From Rhizobacter sp. (GTDB lineage: Bacteria; Pseudomonadota; Gammaproteobacteria; Burkholderiales; Burkholderiaceae_C): DNA of 45,739 bases. The position numbers and the translations under genes were made by a program. How positions within the stretch are numbered: position 1 is the first letter of the stretch; every line of letters begins with the position of its first letter. Below, in pieces: positions 1 to 6,777 of the stretch. Where the stretch lies: the NCBI RefSeq assembly GCF_018780185.1, contig NZ_JADMJX010000248.1, positions 1,041 to 46,779 on the forward strand. The letters are read 5' to 3'. The notes below the pieces were generated by a model. It was given only the letters and a program-made list of their open reading frames with translations, was not told the origin of the DNA and ran no database searches.

Positions 1-215
1 CCCGCGGCTGGGTCGAGCGCGTGCGCAGCACCGAAGACCGCCGCTCGCAGATCGTGGTGCTCACCGCCTCGGGCCAGAAGCTGGTGCAGCGCGCCGAGAA
101 GATCGCCGCCACGATGGAAAACGAGACGCTGCAGGTGCTGTCGGCGGCCGAGCGGCTGCTGCTGCTGGAGCTCTTGCTGAAGGTGGCCCGAGGCCGCCGC
201 AGCCCGCGCGCCTGA
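1..215 (+). CDS. MarR-family transcriptional regulator, C-terminal part (cut by window edge)
   Basis: The reading frame enters from the left edge (first full codon at base 3) and ends in TGA. The first residues, RGWVERVRSTEDRRSQ followed by VVLTASGQ, match the wing of a MarR winged helix, where an arginine/aspartate stretch (D-R-R) is followed by the LT..G turn. The rest is the long C-terminal dimerisation helix rich in Leu and Glu. MarR proteins are dimeric repressors that usually release DNA on binding a small phenolic or oxidant. The N-terminus and recognition helix lie outside the window, so target and ligand cannot be inferred. Confidence 0.8.
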   Translation, partial: RGWVERVRSTEDRRSQIVVLTASGQKLVQRAEKIAATMENETLQVLSAAERLLLLELLLKVARGRRSPRA

Positions 216-502
216 CCCGCCGGCCCCCTCGGGCCGCGCGCCCCAAACCCTGTCGACAAGCCGGCGCCTGCCAATGCGCAGGCGCGCGCGTGCCTGCGCC
301 AGGTGACGCGGCTTGGCAAGCACCTGGGTGTCAGCCAGCGCATCAGGCATACCCGGATGGTTGGTCTGGGCCTGCGCTCCTATAAACGAAAACAAACGAG
401 CAATAAAGAAAACGATGTAGTGCTTGATGTGTGCACAAACGCAATCAAGCGCGCAGATCGTTCCTTGGCGGAGGCCCCGCCATCCATCAGGAGACGACAC
501 CC

Positions 503-2038
503 ATGACACCTCGCCCCACCCATTTCTTGCGCTGGCTTCAACGCATGGCGTCGTGCGCCGCGCTGTGCGCCGCGTCGCTTGCCGCGCCGCTGACCGCCCA
601 GGCGGGCACGCCGCTGCCCAGCATCACCGGGCCGATCCCGGCCACGGCGAGCTCCTACCCCTTCGGCGCGGCCGACCACACGCTGCGGCCCGAGAAGCTG
701 AGCCGGCAGGGTTATGTGGAAGAGGAGTTCTTCGCCAGCGGCAAGGCCAACGTCTACACCTGGCCTGCGCCCGGCCCGGCGGTGGTGCGCACAGCGGACG
801 CGCCCTACACCACGCGGGTGCTGGTGCGCCGGCCCGCCCATGGCCACCGCTTCAGCGGCAACGTGATCGTTGAGTTGCTGAACCCGTCGAACCTGTTCGA
901 CCTCAACATCGGGTGGGGCTTGTCGGGCGACCACTTCATGCGCAACGGTGACGTGTGGGTCGGCATCACCGTGAAGCCCGTGTCGATGGTCACGCTGCAG
1001 ACCTTCAACCCCACGCGCTACGCCGCACTGTCGCTGGCCAACCCGTTGCCACTCACTGACCCGGCCAACTGCGCCACCGTGGCGGCCGACAGCTCGCGCA
1101 GCACCGAAAACGGCCTGGTGTGGGACATCTTCAGCCAGGTGGGTGCCTGGCTCAAGAGCCAGGACCGCAGCAACCCGCTGCGTTACGCGAAGGGCTTCAA
1201 GGTGCAGCAGCTCTACGGCTTTGGCTACTCGCAGACCGGCGGCTACCTCTACAACTACATCAACGCCATCCACCCGCTCGAAGTGCAGCGCAACGGTGGG
1301 CCCACCTACGACGGCTACATCGTCGCGGTGGCCGGCGGCCGCTTCGTCGGCGCGGTGCCGATGAACCAGTGCGAGCCCGCACCGCCGCTCAACGACCCAC
1401 GCCGTCAGTTCAGCCACGTCGGCGTGCCCATCATCCACATCATGTCGCAGTCGGATTACCTGATCGGCATCGGCGCGCGCCGCCCCGACAGCGACGTGTT
1501 CAGCGACCGTTTCCGCCACTACGAGATGGCCGGCGCCGGCCACGCCACGCCCGAAGAGCTGTACTCGGCCGCAGCGCCGGCCGACATCATTGCGGGCGGG
1601 CGCGCCGTGCCGCCGCTCGCCTGCAACGAGGGCCCGCGCAGCCACTTCCCTTCGGGCATCCATTTCAACGCGGTATTCCAGAACCTCGACCAGTGGGTGC
1701 GACGCGGCACCCCGCCGCCGCACGCAGCGCCCATCGAGGTGGTGAACGGCCAGCCGGTGCTCGACCAGTTCGGCAACGTGGTCGGTGGCCTGCGTTCGCC
1801 GTATGTCGATGTGCCCACGAGCCGGTGGTCGGGCAGCTCGACCGGCGCGAGCTTCTGCTTCATCGCCGGCCACGAGGTGCCGCTGAGTGACGCCGTGCTG
1901 CAGCAGCTCTACCGCAACGACCTCGACTACGACCTGCGCGTGGCCGCCAACGTGCGCCAGCTGTTGCGCGAACGCTTTCTCACGCCGCCCGACGCGGCCC
2001 GGCTGCTGATCGAGGCGGTGAAGTTCGACGTGCCCTGA
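503..2038 (+). CDS. Secreted alpha/beta hydrolase-domain protein
   Basis: 511 residues. The ATG at 503 is chosen because AGGAGA lies about 9 bases upstream and the protein then begins with a good Sec signal peptide (RWLQRMASCAALCAASLAAPLTAQA, given here only as positions about 10-34). An in-frame GTG at 431 would add 24 unlikely residues. The nucleophile elbow is GYSQTGG with Ser at about residue 243, and a late GHATPEE/GIHF region could supply the catalytic His. The length and the NPSNLFD and GHEVPLSD blocks fit the large exported alpha/beta-hydrolase-domain family (Pfam Abhydrolase_10 type), whose substrates are mostly unknown. It stands alone, 104 bases before an aldo/keto reductase. An AT-rich stretch at 380-430, with TATAAA at 381, is the likely promoter zone. 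Confidence 0.82.
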   Translation: MTPRPTHFLRWLQRMASCAALCAASLAAPLTAQAGTPLPSITGPIPATASSYPFGAADHTLRPEKLSRQGYVEEEFFASGKANVYTWPAPGPAVVRTADAPYTTRVLVRRPAHGHRFSGNVIVELLNPSNLFDLNIGWGLSGDHFMRNGDVWVGITVKPVSMVTLQTFNPTRYAALSLANPLPLTDPANCATVAADSSRSTENGLVWDIFSQVGAWLKSQDRSNPLRYAKGFKVQQLYGFGYSQTGGYLYNYINAIHPLEVQRNGGPTYDGYIVAVAGGRFVGAVPMNQCEPAPPLNDPRRQFSHVGVPIIHIMSQSDYLIGIGARRPDSDVFSDRFRHYEMAGAGHATPEELYSAAAPADIIAGGRAVPPLACNEGPRSHFPSGIHFNAVFQNLDQWVRRGTPPPHAAPIEVVNGQPVLDQFGNVVGGLRSPYVDVPTSRWSGSSTGASFCFIAGHEVPLSDAVLQQLYRNDLDYDLRVAANVRQLLRERFLTPPDAARLLIEAVKFDVP

Positions 2039-2142
2039 ACGGGGGTGGCGAAGCCTGGCGCGCGCGATACCCGCGACGGCATCAGGCTTCACCCGCCCCA
2101 CCTATGCTGGCCGGCTTCAACGCTTGACGGAGCCTCACCACC

Positions 2143-3192
2143 ATGCGCCACCACCCCCTCGGCCGAACCGGCCTGTTCGTGTCTGAACTGTGCCTCGGCA
2201 CCATGACCTTCGGCGGCACCGACGAAACCCTGTGGGGCAAGATCGGCACGCTGCAGCAGAGCGAGGCCGAGCGCCTGGTCGGCCAGGCGCTCGATGCCGG
2301 TGTGAACTTCATCGACACCGCCAATGTGTATGCCAACGGCGTCTCGGAGCAGATCACCGGCCAGGCGCTGAAGAACCTGAAGATCCCGCGCGAGAACGTG
2401 GTCGTGGCGACCAAGGTGTTCGGTGACATGGGCCGCGGCCCCAACGCCCGCGGCAACTCGCGCGGCCACATTCTTGACAGTGTGAAAGCGAGCTTGAAGC
2501 GCCTGCAGCTCGATCACATCGACCTGTACCAGATCCACGGTTTCGACCCCGCCACGCCGATCGAAGAGACCGTGCGTGCGCTCGACCAGCTGGTGCGCGA
2601 CGGCCATGTGCGCTACGTCGGCGTGTCGAACTGGGCGGCGTGGCAGATCGTCAAGGCGCTGGGTGTCTCTGAGCGGCTGGGCCTGTCGCGGTTCGAGTCA
2701 CTGCAGGCCTACTACACCGTGGCCGGGCGCGACCTGGAGCGTGAGCTCATCCCCATGCTCAAGAGCGAAGGTGTGGGCCTGATGGTGTGGAGCCCGCTCG
2801 CCGGCGGGTTGCTGAGCGGCAAGTTCGGGCGTGACCAGCCCGGCGAAGAGGGCAGCCGCCGCGTGGGCTTCGACTTCCCGCCGGTGCACAAGGAGCGGGC
2901 CTGGAAATGCATCGACGTCATGCGCCCGATCGCCGAGGCCAAAGACGTGTCGGTGGCCCAGGTGGCGCTGGCCTGGCTGCTGCACCAGCCGCAGGTCACC
3001 AGCGTGATCGTCGGCGCCAAGCGGCCCGAGCAGCTGGCCGACAACCTGGCGGCGACCCAGCTGAAGCTGAGCGCCGACGAGCTGAGCGCCATCGACGACG
3101 TGAGCCGCCTGCCGGCCGAGTACCCGGGCTGGATGTTCGAGCGGCAGGGTGACATCCGGCGCAAGCAGTTGGCCGAGGCCCGCCGCCCGTGA
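2143..3192 (+). CDS. Aldo/keto reductase (NADPH-dependent)
   Basis: 349 residues, normal length for the family. The barrel start is LGRTGLFVSELCLGTMTFGG. The catalytic tetrad is visible: Asp and Tyr in FIDTANVYANG, Lys in VVVATKVF, and His in LYQIHGFD. The C-terminal cofactor-binding segment is VIVGAKRPEQLADNL. The family reduces aldehydes and ketones with NADPH in the cytoplasm, and the physiological substrate cannot be read from sequence. It is preceded by a weak GGAG and followed by about 200 bases of non-coding DNA before a diguanylate cyclase, so it is probably monocistronic. It differs from the shorter YdhF-like reductase at 40911-41807. Confidence 0.9.
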   Translation: MRHHPLGRTGLFVSELCLGTMTFGGTDETLWGKIGTLQQSEAERLVGQALDAGVNFIDTANVYANGVSEQITGQALKNLKIPRENVVVATKVFGDMGRGPNARGNSRGHILDSVKASLKRLQLDHIDLYQIHGFDPATPIEETVRALDQLVRDGHVRYVGVSNWAAWQIVKALGVSERLGLSRFESLQAYYTVAGRDLERELIPMLKSEGVGLMVWSPLAGGLLSGKFGRDQPGEEGSRRVGFDFPPVHKERAWKCIDVMRPIAEAKDVSVAQVALAWLLHQPQVTSVIVGAKRPEQLADNLAATQLKLSADELSAIDDVSRLPAEYPGWMFERQGDIRRKQLAEARRP

Positions 3193-3390
3193 CGGGGCCA
3201 CCGGGGTCGCGCCTGCGGCCGGGGCCCTCTGAAGAGTGCGCATGGATCCGTCGAAAGAGCCAATTTATTGGCGTGTTGTGCCCTTGAACGGTGCATGACC
3301 GGGGTCAAAATCCGCTGCTGAAGAGTCGATGAGGCAGGGGGGTCGGCAACACGTCGAACACCCTCGCATCTCGAAACAAGGCGATCAGGC

Positions 3391-5223
3391 ATGTGGTTCG
3401 ATAGGAGGCAGCGACCCTTCGCGTTCTGGCTCGTGGTCGTGCAGCTGGCTTCGGTGCTTCCGCTGCTGGCGTTTGCCACGCTGCTGACCTATCGCTTGAT
3501 CGACGCCCAGGAAGATGACGCGATCGTCCGCTTGCAGCAGAAAGTGTCGGTGGCCGCTGACGCGATGGCCCGCGAGGGCGACCGTATTCGCACCCGACTG
3601 GAGCTGCTGGCGACGCAAGAGTCGGCGCTGCGTGGCGATGTGGCCGAGGTGCGCAAGCTGGCCGCTCGGCTCGTTGCGATCGACGGGTCCATTGCGGCCG
3701 CTTCGGCGCTGGATCGGACCGGCCAGCTGGTCTTCACGACCCGCCTTCCCGAAGGCTCACCGCTTCCGCAGCGACCGCTCCCCCCAGGTGCATCGCCTGT
3801 ATTCGAGCGCGGCGAGACCTACATCAGCCCATTGACGCCAGGTGGCTTGGACCATGTCGTGGTGATCGGCTATGCCGTTCCGTGGCGGGTCGATGGCGAG
3901 ATCCGGTACTCGCTTCGCATGTCGATCAAGCCTGCCGCCCTGGGCGAACTCTTGCGAGAGCAGCGTTGGCCACCGAGCTGGACCGCAGCGCTCCTTGACC
4001 AGAAGATGAACATCGTCGCCCGCTCGCGCGACGAGGCGCAATACTTCGGCAAACCCGCAACGGCCTCCTTGCAGCAGGTGATTGCCAACCGCGGTGCGGG
4101 AATCGGGTTCTCGACCACCAAGGAGGGCACGGAAGTCATCACGGCGGTGGCACAGGTTCCCGGCACGCCATGGTGGCTGGTCGCGGGCCTCCCGAGGGCA
4201 GAACTCCAGCGGCAGGCGTCGGGCCCGATGCGCCAGCTGCTGATCGGTGGTGCAGTGCTGGTCGTGGCGGGTGTTGCCTTGTCCTTTGCACTCGGGCGCC
4301 GCCTCAACAAGAGCGTGCAAGCCGCTGCGAGTGGGGGTTCCGCTGCGCCTTCAGAGATCAGCGAGTTTCGATTCGTCGAGATTCAGCGGCTGATGCTCGA
4401 GAACGACCTCATTGGCATGGTGAGGCTGAAAGACCGCAAAGCCGTTTGGTACAACCCGGCGCTTGAGCGGATCTTTGGCTACGCGCCGGGCGAGCTCGAG
4501 GGGCATTCGCCCAGACTCATGCATATCGACGACGTCACCTTCGCCAACTTTGGAGAGGAGGCCTACGTCGCGATGAGTGCGGGCCGGCCCTACCGCGCGC
4601 AGCTCGAGATGGTCCGCAAGGACGGCGCACGCATCTGGGTCGACGTGAGCGGCATCCGGCTTTCGTCGGATGAGACGCTGTGGATCATCATGGACATCAG
4701 TGCTCTCAAGGCCGAGCAGGCGAGGGTCGAGCAACTCGCTTTCCGCGACCACCTCACGGGCCTGCCGAACCGGGCGCTGTTGGTCGACCGCCTCACGCAG
4801 TCGCTCGAGTCACGCGAGCGCTCGGGCGATTCGCTGGCCGTGTGCTTCATCGACTTGAACGGCTTCAAGGCCGTGAATGACGCCCACGGGCACGCCGCCG
4901 GTGACACGCTTCTGAAAACGATCGCCGGGCGGCTCCAAGAATGTGTGCGACCCCAAGACACCGTGGCGCGGTTGGGCGGTGACGAGTTTGTGCTGTTGCT
5001 GAGCCAGTTGACCCAAGTGCAGGAAGCCGATGCCATCCTGGCACGTGTGCGCCACGTGATTGCGCAGGCCGTGGAGGTGGCAGGAGGGCAATGCGCCGTG
5101 ACCGCCGCGATCGGTGTCGCCTATTGCCCTGGCGACGCAAGCGACGCCGAGGCCTTGTTGGCGATCGCCGACCGGCGCATGTACGGCGACAAGCTGGAAC
5201 TCAAGCAGGACGATCGCGCCTGA
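3391..5223 (+). CDS. Membrane diguanylate cyclase: periplasmic sensor, PAS, GGDEF
   Basis: 610 residues. An N-terminal membrane helix (about 12-36) is followed by a periplasmic Cache-like sensor domain (about 40-280), a second helix (about 282-304), a PAS domain (about 325-445, with YNPALERIFGYAPGELEG) and a GGDEF domain (about 449-605). The catalytic motif RLGGDEF is intact at about residue 528. An RxxD inhibitory site (RPQD) lies five residues before it, so the enzyme should make c-di-GMP from two GTP and be inhibited by its product. No EAL domain is present. The start ATG follows AAGGCGATCAGGC. The signal sensed is unknown. It is probably transcribed alone and converges with the PACE transporter gene 34 bases away. 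Confidence 0.92.
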   Translation: MWFDRRQRPFAFWLVVVQLASVLPLLAFATLLTYRLIDAQEDDAIVRLQQKVSVAADAMAREGDRIRTRLELLATQESALRGDVAEVRKLAARLVAIDGSIAAASALDRTGQLVFTTRLPEGSPLPQRPLPPGASPVFERGETYISPLTPGGLDHVVVIGYAVPWRVDGEIRYSLRMSIKPAALGELLREQRWPPSWTAALLDQKMNIVARSRDEAQYFGKPATASLQQVIANRGAGIGFSTTKEGTEVITAVAQVPGTPWWLVAGLPRAELQRQASGPMRQLLIGGAVLVVAGVALSFALGRRLNKSVQAAASGGSAAPSEISEFRFVEIQRLMLENDLIGMVRLKDRKAVWYNPALERIFGYAPGELEGHSPRLMHIDDVTFANFGEEAYVAMSAGRPYRAQLEMVRKDGARIWVDVSGIRLSSDETLWIIMDISALKAEQARVEQLAFRDHLTGLPNRALLVDRLTQSLESRERSGDSLAVCFIDLNGFKAVNDAHGHAAGDTLLKTIAGRLQECVRPQDTVARLGGDEFVLLLSQLTQVQEADAILARVRHVIAQAVEVAGGQCAVTAAIGVAYCPGDASDAEALLAIADRRMYGDKLELKQDDRA

Positions 5224-5234
5224 AAACGTGGGTC

Positions 5235-5270
5235 GGCGGTCACCGCCAGGCCCCGGATCAGCCTGGGGCC
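5235..5270. terminator. Possible bidirectional terminator between convergent genes
   Basis: Two short inverted repeats lie at the junction of two convergent genes: GGCGGT-C-ACCGCC (5235-5247) and GGCCCC-N10-GGGGCC (5249-5270). The second overlaps the end of the minus-strand gene. There is no clear T-run on either strand, so this is only a plausible termination or mRNA-end structure. Confidence 0.3.
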
Positions 5271-5695
5271 GACGGGCTCTGCGCCGACAAGGGCAGGCCG
5301 AACACCGCGTCGAAAGCCCAGGTGAAGGCGAAGCTGTAGACCAGAAAGAACACCATCAGGCCCAGGTCCATCACCAGGGCCTGCCACAGGCCGACGCCCA
5401 GCCACCAGGCGATCAGCGGCACCAGCAGCACGACCAGGCCCCCCTCGAAGCCCACGGCATGGGCGATGCGCCGCTTCAGGCTGCGGCCCGGCGTGGCCTG
5501 GCGCGCTTCCCAGCGCTCGAAGAGGCGATTGAACACGGCGTTCCAGGCGACCGCGACGGCCGAGGTGGCCACCGCCAGCGCGCCACTGTCGAACACGCCC
5601 TTGCCCGACATCAGCATCAACCCCGCGCTCGCCATCACGATGGCGATGAGTTCGTACAGGCCGACGTAGACGACGCGCCTCCAGGGTCCTTGCAT
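5258..5695 (-). CDS. PACE-family efflux transporter (AceI-like)
   Basis: 145 residues with four predicted membrane helices arranged as two bacterial transmembrane pair (BTP) repeats. The first begins RRVVYVGLYELIAIV, with the conserved membrane Glu of the family in helix 1. The second begins KRRIAHAVGFEGGLVV, again with Glu in the helix. Length and the paired RR...E pattern are diagnostic of the proteobacterial antimicrobial compound efflux (PACE) family, small proton-driven exporters of biocides such as chlorhexidine and of some polyamines. The gene is divergent from a LysR regulator with an 84-base gap carrying a dyad, the same arrangement as aceI/aceR. Which compound it exports here is not known. 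Confidence 0.88.
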   Translation of the reverse strand: MQGPWRRVVYVGLYELIAIVMASAGLMLMSGKGVFDSGALAVATSAVAVAWNAVFNRLFERWEARQATPGRSLKRRIAHAVGFEGGLVVLLVPLIAWWLGVGLWQALVMDLGLMVFFLVYSFAFTWAFDAVFGLPLSAQSPSAPG

Positions 5696-5726
5696 ATCCG
5701 GGCTTCAATGTGGGGTTGGAGGCACT

Positions 5727-5749
5727 TTATGGCAGTGATGCTGATATAA
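5727..5749. promoter_or_regulatory. Candidate LysR operator between the PACE transporter and its regulator
   Basis: The intergenic region contains an interrupted perfect dyad, TTAT-N2-CAG-N5-CTG-N2-ATAA. It lies 32-54 bases upstream of the transporter ATG and 31-53 bases upstream of the regulator ATG. LysR proteins typically bind such dyads in divergent promoters. The assignment rests on position and symmetry only. Confidence 0.55.
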
Positions 5750-5779
5750 AAAGTCATGTCCTATCAACTGGATTGACAG

Positions 5780-6715
5780 ATGGCCTTCGACACCGAATCC
5801 CTCAAGGTCTTCCTCGCGGTGCTGGACCACGGTTCCTTCTCGGCGGCGGCCCGCTCGCTCGGGCGGGTGCCGTCGGCCGTCAGCATGGCCATTGCCAACC
5901 TGGAAGCCCAGCTCGACCTGCCGCTGTTCGACCGCAGCGGGCGCGAACCCCGGCCCACGGCACAGGCCTTGTCGCTCTTGCCGCAGGCGCGGCTGCTGGC
6001 CACGCAGCTGCAGCGGCTGCAGATGCACGCACTCGCGCTGACCCAGGGCCTGGAGACCAGCCTCACGATCGTGGTGGTGCCCGAGTTGCTGGCCTCCTCA
6101 CCCTGGAGCGAGGCCTTGGCGACGCTGTCGGTCGAGTACCCGCTGCTCGAAGTCGAGGTGCTCGCCGCACCCCAGGCCGACGCGCTGGGCATGCTGCACA
6201 GCGCCCGCGCGCAGCTGGCCCTCGTCTTCGAACGTTCGGGGCTGGACGCCAACGAGGGCTTCCAGGAGGTGGGGCATGAAACCCTGGTGGCCGTGGTGGC
6301 CCCGTCGCACGCCTTGATGTGCGCGCCAGGGCCCTTGCGCGAAGAGCACCTCGGCGCCGAGCGGCAGATCGTGGTGGCGGGGCGCCACTCGGGCAATGTG
6401 GACGCGCGGGTCGTGATGTCGCGCCACCAGTGGCGCACCGACACGCCGGTCGCCGCACTCGGCATGGTGATCGCGGGGCTGGGCTGGGGCTGGTTGCCGC
6501 GCAGCTTCGTGCAGGGCCCGGTGGCGGCCGGGCAGCTGGTCGAGATTCCGCTGCAGAACTTCTCCAACACCATGCAACTGTGGGTCGACGTGGTGTGGTC
6601 CAGGGCGCGGCCGCTCGGGCTGGCGGCGCGGCGCTTCGTCGCGCTGATGGAGCGGGAGCGCGGCAGCGCGCGTGGGGTCTCCGGCGGGGTTGAGGGAATG
6701 ACAGCGCCCGAATGA
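5780..6715 (+). CDS. LysR-family regulator, likely controlling the divergent PACE pump
   Basis: 311 residues. The N-terminal winged helix-turn-helix is typical: SLKVFLAVLDHGSFSAAAR, then SAVSMAIANLEAQLDLPLFDR. The effector-binding domain (about 90-295) has the periplasmic-binding-protein fold pattern of LysR proteins. LysR proteins act as tetramers that activate a divergent target and repress themselves. The partner PACE gene starts 84 bases away, and the only clear dyad sits between them. The stop codon overlaps a possible ATG of the next gene (ATGA at 6712), so some coupling downstream is possible. The inducer is probably a substrate of the pump, but this is inference. Confidence 0.9.
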   Translation: MAFDTESLKVFLAVLDHGSFSAAARSLGRVPSAVSMAIANLEAQLDLPLFDRSGREPRPTAQALSLLPQARLLATQLQRLQMHALALTQGLETSLTIVVVPELLASSPWSEALATLSVEYPLLEVEVLAAPQADALGMLHSARAQLALVFERSGLDANEGFQEVGHETLVAVVAPSHALMCAPGPLREEHLGAERQIVVAGRHSGNVDARVVMSRHQWRTDTPVAALGMVIAGLGWGWLPRSFVQGPVAAGQLVEIPLQNFSNTMQLWVDVVWSRARPLGLAARRFVALMERERGSARGVSGGVEGMTAPE

Positions 6716-6777
6716 GTTTCACCCCGTTCGCCGGGCCCGGCCGTAGAAGAGGTGTGTCCCACCCGATCCACACCCCC

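Noticed and set aside
380-2101. A long open frame antisense to the alpha/beta hydrolase gene
   Set aside because: It lies wholly opposite a gene with a signal peptide, catalytic motif and ribosome-binding site. The translation is His/Val/Arg-rich low-complexity sequence typical of the antisense strand in high-GC DNA.
5234-5247. GGCGGTCACCGCC as an operator
   Set aside because: It lies between two convergent gene ends, where an operator has no promoter to act on; listed only as a weak transcript-end structure.
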